64,000 nt of DNA from Candidatus Sulfotelmatobacter sp. (lineage in GTDB: Bacteria; Acidobacteriota; Terriglobia; Terriglobales; Acidobacteriaceae), in NCBI GenBank assembly GCA_030038255.1, contig JASHPH010000323.1:47414-111413 (forward strand). The letters are read 5' to 3'. The notes under the pieces are model-generated. The model did not search any database, was not told the DNA's origin, and saw only the letters and a program-made list of their open reading frames with translations. A program made the position numbers and the translations under genes. Of the stretch, positions 39,602 through 49,342 are shown in pieces. The stretch's first letter is position 1. Each line of letters begins with the position of its first letter.

Positions 39602-40759
39602 TCACTCTCCCCTCAGAATCACCGCCGGCTGCACGCGGCGCAACAGCGAAATGGGAAGGATCGCCGACAAAAGCGTGACCACCATGCTACCAGCCAGAAC
39701 GATTGGCAGCACGCTCCATCGCGGCACGACGGCAGCATGGAAATTCACTCGGCCAATCCATGCCGCGATGCCTATGCCAGCCGCGAATCCGATCACGGCA
39801 CCGATTGCACCCAAAGCCGCCGCTTCGGCAGCGAAAAATCCGTTGAGCAGACGGCCGGAAGCCCCGAGCGCTTTCATGATGGCGAAGTCGCGGCGCCGGT
39901 CGAAGACCCACCCCATCAGCGTGGAAAGCACGCACAAAGCGGAAGTCAAAATGATCAGTGCCGCCGCTGCCAGTAAAGTGGCTCGCGTCTTGCCCAGCAC
40001 GCGCGCCTCGCCTTCCATGATCTGGCGCACCGGTCGCACATCCGCCGCCGGGATCGCCTGCACGAGCTGATTCATCATGGCAGCGATTTCCTCCGGCGAT
40101 CCGTTCGCCGCGACCTCGACACTGGAGGGCTGCACTCCGGTCCATGCGACAAAGTCAGGCAGCGAGAGATAAATTCGGCTGTCTTCGGCAGCCCCGGTTT
40201 GCACCGTACCCACCGGAGTGACTTGCAACACGCGCCCCTGGAAGGTCAAATCAAACGCCTGATTTTTTGGCGTGATGATGGGTGCGGCGCGCACCCCAAC
40301 CAGCGCTTGGTTCGGAGTAGTGGGCCAATTGCTCACCTTCCACCAGCGATTCAGTTGCCGCGCGCGATTGAAATCCGCGCCCGCGACCACAATGGGCTGG
40401 CCGCCGCTCGTGCGCGCTACGATCATGCCAAAAGACGCAGCGATACCGCGTCCTGCCAGAACCGAATCGACTTGCAAGAGCGCGTCGGCAGGAAGAGAAG
40501 CGCCATCCTTGCCGACCAGAACGATATTTGCGCCGTAGTTGCGGAACTCGCGGCGCAGCTTGGCCTGCACGTCGACGTAAAGATTCAGCATTGCGGTCGC
40601 AACCGCGGCCGCTACCACCATGGCAAATAGTGCCGAAGCCGCTCGCCCCCGGCGCAGTACTGCTGCTCGCACCAGCATGCGCAACAGCATGGATGTGTGG
40701 GGAGCGTCGGCCCTGCTGGCGGCCAGATCTCGCGCGGCATTTGAGACGGGCGCGCTCAC
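39602..40759 (-). CDS. FtsX-like ABC permease
   Basis: MacB/FtsX-type topology; VFDRRRDFAIMKALGASGRLLNGFFAAEAAALGAIGAVIGFAAG. Confidence 0.88.
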   Translation of the reverse strand: MSAPVSNAARDLAASRADAPHTSMLLRMLVRAAVLRRGRAASALFAMVVAAAVATAMLNLYVDVQAKLRREFRNYGANIVLVGKDGASLPADALLQVDSVLAGRGIAASFGMIVARTSGGQPIVVAGADFNRARQLNRWWKVSNWPTTPNQALVGVRAAPIITPKNQAFDLTFQGRVLQVTPVGTVQTGAAEDSRIYLSLPDFVAWTGVQPSSVEVAANGSPEEIAAMMNQLVQAIPAADVRPVRQIMEGEARVLGKTRATLLAAAALIILTSALCVLSTLMGWVFDRRRDFAIMKALGASGRLLNGFFAAEAAALGAIGAVIGFAAGIGIAAWIGRVNFHAAVVPRWSVLPIVLAGSMVVTLLSAILPISLLRRVQPAVILRGE

Positions 40760-42021
40760 AGTTCACCTCGCAGGGCAAATACCGGATCGAGTCCAACCGC
40801 GCGCCGGATCGCCGCCGCGCTCCCGGCAAACGTCACGATCACGGCTATCGCGAGGATGACCGGCAGCAATACAGGCTGAATCGAAATCTGCGAATTGAAA
40901 ATGGAGTGGCCAATCTGATGCGCCAGAAGCGCACCCGCGCCAAAGCCAACAATCCCCCCGAAGAGCGCAAGCAGTAGGGCTTCGGCGAAGAAAACTGCGG
41001 CCACTGCCAGCTTCCCTGCGCCCAGAGCCTTCATCAATCCGACTTCCGCGCGACGCTCGAAGATCGCGGTGGCCATCGCGGCCGAAACGGCCAGCGCCGA
41101 GGCAAAAAGCGCGGCTAATGTAATCAGGAAAATCAGTCCCTCAATGCGCGTGAGCATCGCGCCCTCGTTCTGCGCGACCTGGCGAATCTGCTCGGCATGC
41201 GAGTGCGATATCGCCTCGGTCAACTGCAGCGCAATCGCCTGCGGATACGGCGTGCAATACCACCGCTCGTAAACCGCGCCTGACATGCTTTTCGGATCGC
41301 GGCGGCCAAAGGCGTCTTCCGGCTTGGTGAGCGCGCTGACATAAATGCGGCGGACGACGCCCGGCCGGCCGAGAACATCCTGTGCCAGCGCGAGTGGCGC
41401 GACGATCTGATCGTCCTCCGTTCCTCCGGTGGACAGAACTCCGCTGACATGCAGAGCTCGCCCGGAGAGAGTAACTGAGTCCCCCGCCTTTTTACCCAAT
41501 CGCGCTGCAAGCCTCTCGCCGATCAGAACATCATGCGAGTTATCGCTCGGCCATGCGCCCTCGGCCTTCCACCAAGGATGCGTGGTGCGGACGCCGGTGA
41601 CGAAATCTTCCTTGCCCAGCTGAATGTCTTTTGCAAAGTAGGTGCCGAGCAGCGTCGTGTCCTGTGACTTGCCGTCCTTCTGGATCTCTACGTTGACCGG
41701 AAGCATGGGTGCAAACGCCGTAATGTTATTGCGCCAGAAGATGTCCTTGATCTTTGGCAGGTCGGCTTCGTTGAGGAAAGCGCCATCGGTCGGCGGCTTG
41801 AGATTGACGCCGCCAATCTCGACGTCGAGCGAGTCTTCCTGCGGCGTGACGATCAGGTTGGCGCCAATGGTGCGGAGTTCGCGGTTAATCTTGTCGCCGA
41901 TGTCGGTGGCGACGGCAATCATCGCGGTGGCAACGGTAACGCCAAGAGTGATCGCCGCGCCGGCCAGCACCTTGCGCCGTTTCTGTCGGCGGAACGATTC
42001 GTAAACGAGCCGGACGAACAC
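40756..42021 (-). CDS. FtsX-like ABC permease
   Basis: FERRAEVGLMKALGAGKLAVAAVFFAEALLLALFGGIVGFGAG; overlaps the neighbouring permease by 4 nt. Confidence 0.88.
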   Translation of the reverse strand: MFVRLVYESFRRQKRRKVLAGAAITLGVTVATAMIAVATDIGDKINRELRTIGANLIVTPQEDSLDVEIGGVNLKPPTDGAFLNEADLPKIKDIFWRNNITAFAPMLPVNVEIQKDGKSQDTTLLGTYFAKDIQLGKEDFVTGVRTTHPWWKAEGAWPSDNSHDVLIGERLAARLGKKAGDSVTLSGRALHVSGVLSTGGTEDDQIVAPLALAQDVLGRPGVVRRIYVSALTKPEDAFGRRDPKSMSGAVYERWYCTPYPQAIALQLTEAISHSHAEQIRQVAQNEGAMLTRIEGLIFLITLAALFASALAVSAAMATAIFERRAEVGLMKALGAGKLAVAAVFFAEALLLALFGGIVGFGAGALLAHQIGHSIFNSQISIQPVLLPVILAIAVIVTFAGSAAAIRRAVGLDPVFALRGEL

Positions 42022-42023
42022 GG

Positions 42024-43274
42024 CTACTGCGCCCCGAACAGGCGGCTGCCGGCCGCGATGTCGGCCTCCTGGATGATGATCGCGTCAGCCGTCTGGGTGG
42101 CTTTGAGCGGAATGGGATTGCAGCCTCCCGCCGTACCTACCGACTGCGGATTTATCGGCGCGGCGCAGTTCTTGCACACCACGCCGTTGCCGCTTTTGTA
42201 GAAACCGACTGCACCGCAGATTTCACAGGCGTCGAACACGGTCGCGATCTTGCCGTCCGGCTTCTGATAGAGCCAGAACCGCACCTCTGTGCCGTTCTCT
42301 TGCGCCTGGAAGCGGTGTAGGTCTCCGTCGGAAACCTGGGCCAGCGGAATCATTACAGCCCCGTTGGTGAAGACGACCTGGGTCGCAGGCGAGAGCGCGC
42401 TCACGCTCTTCGAATAGATGAACTCGGCCGTGACCATCACGATGAACACGAAGGAGAACGTGCAGACCGACGCCATCCAGAGCCGCTCGCGGCGCGCCGT
42501 CCAGGCTGCTTTGCGGCGCGCGGCCGGCGAAGGCGAGTCCGGCACGGGCTGGCGCCGTTTGGCGTCGAACAGGATCATCAGCGCGGCCAGGGCAAAGATC
42601 GTGACAAAGAAAAACCAGTCGTTGCTGACGATCGGGCCGATAATCGCCATTTCGCGCTTCGACGAGGCAATTACGCCGCTCTCCGAGAGCTCGTGCAGGC
42701 CCGAGATCAGCAGTTGCCCAGCCACCAGGAACATGATTGCGGTCGTGACCCGGAAGAACTTCTGCAGATTAATACGCACGCTGCCCTTGACGAACATCAC
42801 GCCAAAGGCGATGGCCGCGAGCACGCCCAGCAGCGTGCCCAGGAAGCTCATCAGTTCGGAGGAGTTCAGCGTGACCGCGGAGAGAATCAGCACGGTCTCG
42901 GCGCCCTCGCGCAACACCATCAAAAAGATGAAGACGAACAGCCCGAACCAGGCGTCGTTGCCGGCCAGCAGGCCTACTTTGCCTTCGATTTCGCCCTTCA
43001 TCTTGCGGCCGGTCTTCATCATGAAGACGACCATGGTGACGACAAAGAACGCGGCCACCAGCATGACCCAGCCTTCGAAAACGTCTTCGTTCAGATGGGT
43101 GCGCGAGATGATGATGGCCACGCCGATGCTGCCCAGAAACGCCGCCCCCAGCGCCGCGTAGACGGTCTTGCGCAGCTCGGAGCGGCCAATCTTGGTCAAG
43201 TATGCGAGCGTAATGCCGACGATGAGGGCGGCCTCGACGCCTTCGCGGAGAGTGATGATGAACGCCTGTAACAT
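42024..43274 (-). CDS. FTR1 family iron permease with C-terminal DUF2318-like Fe-S domain
   Basis: Two REXXE motifs (TLREGVEAALIVG, VLREGAETVLILS); C-terminal VFDACEICGAVGFYKSGNGVVCKNCAAPINPQSVGTAGGCNPIPL. Confidence 0.9.
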   Translation of the reverse strand: MLQAFIITLREGVEAALIVGITLAYLTKIGRSELRKTVYAALGAAFLGSIGVAIIISRTHLNEDVFEGWVMLVAAFFVVTMVVFMMKTGRKMKGEIEGKVGLLAGNDAWFGLFVFIFLMVLREGAETVLILSAVTLNSSELMSFLGTLLGVLAAIAFGVMFVKGSVRINLQKFFRVTTAIMFLVAGQLLISGLHELSESGVIASSKREMAIIGPIVSNDWFFFVTIFALAALMILFDAKRRQPVPDSPSPAARRKAAWTARRERLWMASVCTFSFVFIVMVTAEFIYSKSVSALSPATQVVFTNGAVMIPLAQVSDGDLHRFQAQENGTEVRFWLYQKPDGKIATVFDACEICGAVGFYKSGNGVVCKNCAAPINPQSVGTAGGCNPIPLKATQTADAIIIQEADIAAGSRLFGAQ

Positions 43275-43292
43275 GAGAAGAGCCTTATGATC

Positions 43293-43319
43293 TTGAAAAT
43301 GAATTTCAATTTCAAATTC
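43293..43319. promoter_or_regulatory. overlapping AT-rich inverted repeats upstream of the iron operon
   Basis: TTGAAAATgAATTTCAA (8-1-8, one mismatched pair) and GAATTT-N7-AAATTC; 19 nt upstream of the 43274 start. Confidence 0.5.
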
Positions 43320-43370
43320 AAGGATAGTCTTGGGCGGGCAAGGGCGTCAATCCGCCGCCTCACAAACTGT

Positions 43371-43386
43371 TGTGATTAGGATCACA
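43371..43386. promoter_or_regulatory. CRP/FNR-like operator TGTGAT-tagg-ATCACA
   Basis: Perfect 6-4-6 inverted repeat between divergent iron operon and kinase gene. Confidence 0.55.
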
Positions 43387-43543
43387 CGGTAGAAATGCTC
43401 AGGTGAACGGCTTTTCTGAGAGGGGCATGTGCATGGTCCATTAATTCAGCTGGCCATTTTTCGCAAACTGATTGTTCGAAGCGCAAGCCAACTTCCTCGC
43501 CTTCATTGACTTGCGTTAGTCCTGCCCCTAAGATTTCAGCCCA

Positions 43544-45909
43544 ACGATCGGGCAAACCATCTCGCACTACCGCATCGTGGAGAAACTGGGCGGCGGGGGG
43601 ATGGGTATTGTCTACAGGGCCGAAGACCTGAAGCTCGGTCGTCAGGTCGCACTCAAGTTTCTCCCAGACAACCTTGCGAACGACAAACAAGCACTTAGCC
43701 GATTCCAGCGCGAAGCCAAGGCTGCGTCCGCCTTGAACCATCCGAACATTTGCACGATCTACGAGATCAACGAGTCCGAGGGGCGAACCTTCATTGCTAT
43801 GGAACTGCTGGAAGGCAAGACGCTCCGGCACATGATCGCGGGGAAGCCGCTGGAGATCGAGACGGTGCTCGATCTCGGCATCGAGATTGCCGACGCCTTG
43901 GACGCCGCACATGTGAAAGGAATCATCCATCGCGACATCAAGCCCGCCAACATCTTCGTGACGAACGGGGGTCACGCGAAGATTCTGGATTTCGGATTGG
44001 CAAAGGTTACCGCCAAGCAAGAGAGCGTTGCCCTGAACGCGCAGACCGTCGACTTAGAGGAACAACTAACCAGTCCCGGCAGCGCGGTTGGCACGGTCGC
44101 CTACATGTCGCCGGAGCAGGTGCGGGGCAAAGAATTGGACGCGCGCACAGACCTGTTCTCGTTCGGCGCGGTGCTCTACGAGATGACGACTGGGACTCTG
44201 CCGTTCCGGGGCGACACGTCAGCCCTCATCTTCAACGCCATTCTGGAACGCGCGCCTGCAGCCCCGGTGCGGCTAAATCCCGACGTGCCTGCTGAACTGG
44301 AACGTATCATCAACAAGGCCTTGGAGAAGGAGCGCGACGTCCGTTGTCAGTCAGCGGCTGAGTTGAGAGCCGATCTAAAGCGGCTGAAACGGGAGACGGA
44401 ATCCGGCAAGGTCGCTGTCCGGGCCGCGAAGGCTCCGCGCACGTCACACCGAACGATGGTTGTTTCCGCGGTGGCTGCGGGACTCGCTATTGCCATGATC
44501 ACGCTGGTAGCGGCCTATTTACGAAGTAGCAGTCACAGCCACATTAAGTCGGTTGCCGTTCTGCCGTTTGTTTCGACAAATCAGCAGCCGGATTCGGATG
44601 ACCTGAGCGATGGCATCACCGAAGCCGTGATTGATACGGTCTCCCAGGTTCCCGATGTGAGGGTCATGTCCCGTGGCTCTGTCTTCCGCTACAAGAACAA
44701 GGAAACGGATCCACAACAGGTTGGCCGGGATTTGAAAGTGGATGTGGTGCTGACCGGAAATGTCGCAAAGCGGGGCGATCAGATTGTCCTAAGCGCCGAG
44801 TTGGTCAATGTCGATGACGGGAGTCACATCTGGGGGAAACGCTACAGCCGAACCGTCTCAGACCTGCTCGCTCTGCAGCAGGAGATCGCCGCCGACGTCT
44901 CTCAACGGCTGCAACCGCAGTTGAGTGGAGAGCAGAAACAAAAGCTGGCCAAACTGCCAACCGACAGTCCCGACGCATACCAGCTGTATGTAAAGGGCCG
45001 TTACTTTCTCGACCGCTTCTCAGCAGACGGCCGAGCCAAAGCTCTTGAGTACTTTCAGCAAGCCATTGCCAAGGATCCGGGATTTGCAGGAGCCTATGCC
45101 GGACTTGCCGGAACACAAATATTGCGAGGCTTTTTTGGAGAAGCAGTAGGCCCGCAGGAAATGGCGGAAGGGATGGCCGCGGCCCGCAAAGCGCTCAGTC
45201 TGGATAGCTCGCTGAGTGAGGCTCGTTCCGCACTGGGCCTCGGACTTCAAATGGATCTGCGTTGGACCGAGGCAGAAAATGAGTACCGGCAGGCCATTGC
45301 TGAAAATCCGAACTGCTCTCTCTGCCACCTGTATTATGCTACCGAACTGGAGTTTAGCGGGAGGACTAGCGAGGCGAGTTCAGAAGTCAAGCAGGCGCAA
45401 CTGCTCGACCCTTTGTCCTTCCTCGCCCGTGAGGTCGGGGGTATGGTTATTACTTTGCGAAAGACTATGACGAAGCCATCCGCCAATACCAGATGGCGAT
45501 CGAGATGGACCCCTCGAATCCCACGGCCTATGAGGACCTGGGGGATGCTCATCTGCTGAAGCAGATGTGCTCGGAAGCGGCCAAGAACTACAAGCGTTCT
45601 GAGGAGCTATCTGGACATGCTCAGAACGGGGCGGAGATTGCCAAGGCATTTGCCGATGCCGGCTGTCGCGGCATGATGAATAAGTATCTGGAATTCTATT
45701 CGGATCCGTCGAACCCGGATTACTTTCCGATGTCCGCTGGTCTGACTGCGGCCTACCTGGGCGAGAAGGACCTGGCCTTCAAGTACCTGGAACAAGCGTT
45801 CGCGACCAAGCAGGGAATCCTGTGGCTAAAGGTTGAGCCGCAGCTCGACAATATCCGCTCCGATCCCCGCTACGCCGACCTATTACGCCGGGTCGGGCTG
45901 GCGCAGTAG
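43544..45909 (+). pseudogene. Ser/Thr protein kinase with TolB/TPR C-terminal region, start codon lost and frameshifted
   Basis: [33 protein letters not shown] from ACG 43544; [17 protein letters not shown]; frame changes at ggggg 45437-45441 to [39 protein letters not shown]. Confidence 0.75.
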
Positions 45910-45949
45910 TGGAAGGGATACGCGCTCGGTTGACGCAATCAGTTTTCCC

Positions 45950-46636
45950 TCACAACCTCTTCAGGAACGCATTCGCCTCGGCCGCGCGCGGGAACAGCCT
46001 TTCCTCCGCCTCGAACTCGGCCGAGTGCACGCACCGCCGGCTGCCCCGCAGCTTGACCGGATGCTTCAGGTGCAGCATTTCGTGGTAGACGATGTACTCC
46101 AGCACGTAACGCGGCACAGCGGGATGGTCGAAGATGCGGCTGATGATGATGGCGTTGTGCGCCGGATCATAGTGGCCGAGGATGCGCCGCGTCTTCGACT
46201 GGCTCCAGCTCATGCGTGGCCGCGCCATCAGCCCATGAAAGAAACGCGTGTTCAGGTCCTCAAAGATGGCGTCGAGATCGTAGTAGTGCCCACGCGCCAG
46301 CCTTAGGCGCTTGCGGCCGCGCATCTGCCGGACAAGATGCGCCTTGCGGACAATCTCGTGGCTGGCGACATATTTCCGATAACGGGCTGCATGACCGCGA
46401 TCGATCGGCCGCCGGTACATCTTGGCGAGGAGAATATGTGCGATCGCACGCAAAACCGCCTCGGGCGCGCCTTCCAGCAGATCCGACAGCCGCACCAGCA
46501 AGCGGCCATCGCGCAGACGGATCGTGTTGTTGACATTGGCGAAGGCGAAGAACTCAATCTTCAGTTCGGGCGGGGAATAGCCTGGACGAAGTTCGCTGTA
46601 AGTTTCCTGAAAGATTTCGAGCAGCCCGGAGCGCAC
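45950..46636 (-). CDS. SprT-like zinc metalloprotease-fold protein
   Basis: LEYIVYHEMLHLKHPVKLRGSRRCVHSAEFEAEERLFP (HExxH). Confidence 0.75.
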   Translation of the reverse strand: MRSGLLEIFQETYSELRPGYSPPELKIEFFAFANVNNTIRLRDGRLLVRLSDLLEGAPEAVLRAIAHILLAKMYRRPIDRGHAARYRKYVASHEIVRKAHLVRQMRGRKRLRLARGHYYDLDAIFEDLNTRFFHGLMARPRMSWSQSKTRRILGHYDPAHNAIIISRIFDHPAVPRYVLEYIVYHEMLHLKHPVKLRGSRRCVHSAEFEAEERLFPRAAEANAFLKRL

Positions 46637-46654
46637 GGTGAAGTTAGAGTAACA

Positions 46655-46680
46655 GGGGCTAGGGACTAGGGGCTAGGGAT
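46655..46680. repeat. short tandem repeat ggggctaggga-cta-ggggctaggga
   Basis: Two copies of GGGGCTAGGGA separated by CTA. Confidence 0.6.
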
Positions 46681-46789
46681 TTGAGATCAAGGATTCGAGT
46701 TGGAGGCTAGGAGAGCGAGTGCGGTCAGGCGCAAGCATGATACGGTGATCGCTGGGCTCTGGCCCTGACGCCTTACGCTAGAACCCGCT

Positions 46790-47368
46790 TCACTCCGGCC
46801 TTCCACTTTTCACGTTGTCTTCCGTATTCAATTTCTTATGCTTGGCGGCGTCGTCCTGGTCGGCCAGCAGTTTGCGATGGTCCACGGCCGAGTCGTCCAC
46901 GGTATCCAGAACGTTGGTCAGGACGAATTCGTACTGGCGCAACTCTTCTGGCTTGACACCGGCGGCATCCTTGAGTGCACGCAGCTTCGCCTGGAATTCC
47001 GTATCGGCGGCGATGATACCTTTCAGCGGCTTGCGGATGTCGTCCTTGCGGCCGACGTAGGTGTCAATGTTGTCATTGAGCTCGTCGTAGAGCAGCAGAA
47101 AGTCGGAGAGGATGTCGTGTGTCTGCTGCGGGCGGTTTTTCACCTTCGGGTCGGCGCGCATCTGTTCCAGCTTCACCAGGCGCGCGCGTGCGAACTGAAC
47201 GTAGAGTGCCAGCCGCTTTTGCGGTTCCCAACTGGCGTCGCGAATCTGGTCGATTTCCTGCTGCGTTAGGGGATCGTGATGGCGTTGCGCGGACGCACCC
47301 GGCGTCAGAACGGCACTGCTCATCAACAGCACCGTGCCCAGGATGCATCGAAGGCCCGTCGCGGTCAT
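46790..47368 (-). CDS. secreted hypothetical protein
   Basis: Signal peptide; helical; 4-nt overlap with the upstream gene of similar helical type. Confidence 0.55.
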   Translation of the reverse strand: MTATGLRCILGTVLLMSSAVLTPGASAQRHHDPLTQQEIDQIRDASWEPQKRLALYVQFARARLVKLEQMRADPKVKNRPQQTHDILSDFLLLYDELNDNIDTYVGRKDDIRKPLKGIIAADTEFQAKLRALKDAAGVKPEELRQYEFVLTNVLDTVDDSAVDHRKLLADQDDAAKHKKLNTEDNVKSGRPE

Positions 47369-47832
47369 TTGGTCCCTTTCGGAAACATGGAGGCGAGCAG
47401 ATCGTCACGTACTCGCTGCAGACGCTTGATGGCGTCTTCGACCGGTGGCTGCTCGTCATGAGCGAGAGTATGAAGCATGTCGTTGAGCTTGCGCGTCATG
47501 CCGCGCACAGCGATCTCGGTCTGTTTTTCATGCTTGTGGGCTTGAATTGAGTAGTCCCGCGCCAGCTCCGAGAAACCAACCACGTCGGCTAATGCGGTTT
47601 GGGCTTTTTCAGGGTCGTCCGCCTCGTACTGTTTGTCGGCTTCGACCAGCTGCCGGTGCGCAATCTGCAAACAAATCTTTGGCCGGTCGCCCACACTCGC
47701 CGCGGCAACCCGCGCCTTCAGTTCTTCGATGCTGGGCTCGCCCGAGGGAGCTGCCTGCGATACGGATGCTGCGAGGGCCGCGGCCAGCGCAACGGCGGCA
47801 CAAAATCGGAATGGGCACATTAGCCTGCGCAT
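47365..47832 (-). CDS. secreted helical hypothetical protein
   Basis: Start at ATG 47832 MRRLMCPFRFCAAVALAAALAASVSQA. Confidence 0.55.
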   Translation of the reverse strand: MRRLMCPFRFCAAVALAAALAASVSQAAPSGEPSIEELKARVAAASVGDRPKICLQIAHRQLVEADKQYEADDPEKAQTALADVVGFSELARDYSIQAHKHEKQTEIAVRGMTRKLNDMLHTLAHDEQPPVEDAIKRLQRVRDDLLASMFPKGTK

Positions 47833-47863
47833 GGTGCAAGTCCTAGGCGCACTTCTTCGGCAC

Positions 47864-49342
47864 TTATTTCCTTGGTTCAATGGCAACCAGCCGGTGCTTC
47901 GCCTGCCATTCCTGATCAGGATACTTCCCGCTGGCCGTGTTGAGGAAGAGGTGATAGTTGAGTGCCGCCTGCTTGAAATCCTTGAGATGGTCGTAGGCAG
48001 AGGCGCGCAGGAAATAAGTGATGGGAATTTCCGGCAAGAACTTTGCTCGGGTATCGAGTGCTTTGATGGCGAGGGCGTAATTCTTGTTCTCTCCGGCGGC
48101 AAAGGCGAGATCGCCATAAGCTTCGCCGAAGTCGGGCTTCAGCTTCACGGCGGTAAGGAATTCCTTCTGGGCTTCCGGGAATTTTCTTTCGAGCACCAAT
48201 GAATGCCCCAGATCACGATGCAGACCTGCATCGTTCGGGGAACCGGCCAGCAGCTCGCGGTAGACCGCTTCCGCCAGATCGTTCTTCCCGAGTGTGTCGT
48301 AAACTTCTGCCAGATCGCGCTGAACGGATGGGTCCGCAGGAGCAAGCTTAGCCCCGGTTTGCAACTCGAGAACGGCAGCGTCGTTCTTGTTTTCTGCCGC
48401 CAAAACACGGCCCAGCTGAATGTGGGCCGGGGCATCATTCGGACGCGTGGCCACAAGCTGGCGAAGGTATGCTTCTGCATCGGGGAAATGGCGGCCGCGC
48501 ATGGAAATGTTGGCTAGTCCAGTGAGAGCGTCGGCCGCGCTTGCGTCAGTAGATGCCGCCAGCGCCAGAGCTTGTTTGTATTCATCCTCAGCTTCGGAGA
48601 ATTTCTGCCGTTCTTCGAACATTCGTCCAGCAGCAAGGTGGGGCTCGGGGTCCTTCGGTTGGAGCGTCCCTGCCTGATGATAGGCGGCAATTGCCTCTTC
48701 AGGCTTGGACTTTTCGAGCACGTGCCCCAAAGAAAGCCAGGCACGCGCTTTTCCCTCGGCTGCGTGACTGGTCGGTTTGAGCTGAGTGGCGGTCCGCAGA
48801 AACTGCTCGGCTTCAGGTTGGCCCGTCTTGGCGAGTTGCAATCCCAGGTTCAGGTTCGTTTCGAAAACGTCCGGCTTGGCCGCCACCGATTTGCGGTACG
48901 CCGCAATCGAATCTTCGACCTTGCCCAGACCGTTCTCCACAAATCCGAGATCGAACCATGCCTCGTAATTTGAGGGCTCGCTCTCGACCACCTGCTTCAG
49001 CAAAGGCTCAGCCGCGGCGTAGTTTTGCTTCTGAATGAAGTCTTCAGCCTTGTTCAGTTCCGGGCGTGGCCGCGCATCCTCATCTACAACGCGCGTTTTG
49101 TCATGAGATTTGGTGGAAGAAGAGCCCCCCGTTTGCGGCTGAGTCTGATCGGTGGCAGGCTGATTTTGCGTCGATGAAGAGGAACTGGCCGAAGACGGAC
49201 TTGCATTCGCAGCTTGTGCGCCAGCTGTCCCGCAGGCGAAAACTACAGCCAGTAGCGCAGCCGTGGCAGCGTCCGTCGCGATTCGCCTCCCGAGTCCCAT
49301 CGTAAGTTTAGGAGCGGTCTCTGGAACGCGAGCCATTGCCAT
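47864..49342 (-). CDS. TPR repeat protein
   Basis: Multiple TPR units, e.g. YEAWFDLGFVENGLGKVEDSIAAYRKSVAAKPDVFETNLNLGLQL. Confidence 0.85.
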   Translation of the reverse strand: MAMARVPETAPKLTMGLGRRIATDAATAALLAVVFACGTAGAQAANASPSSASSSSSTQNQPATDQTQPQTGGSSSTKSHDKTRVVDEDARPRPELNKAEDFIQKQNYAAAEPLLKQVVESEPSNYEAWFDLGFVENGLGKVEDSIAAYRKSVAAKPDVFETNLNLGLQLAKTGQPEAEQFLRTATQLKPTSHAAEGKARAWLSLGHVLEKSKPEEAIAAYHQAGTLQPKDPEPHLAAGRMFEERQKFSEAEDEYKQALALAASTDASAADALTGLANISMRGRHFPDAEAYLRQLVATRPNDAPAHIQLGRVLAAENKNDAAVLELQTGAKLAPADPSVQRDLAEVYDTLGKNDLAEAVYRELLAGSPNDAGLHRDLGHSLVLERKFPEAQKEFLTAVKLKPDFGEAYGDLAFAAGENKNYALAIKALDTRAKFLPEIPITYFLRASAYDHLKDFKQAALNYHLFLNTASGKYPDQEWQAKHRLVAIEPRK

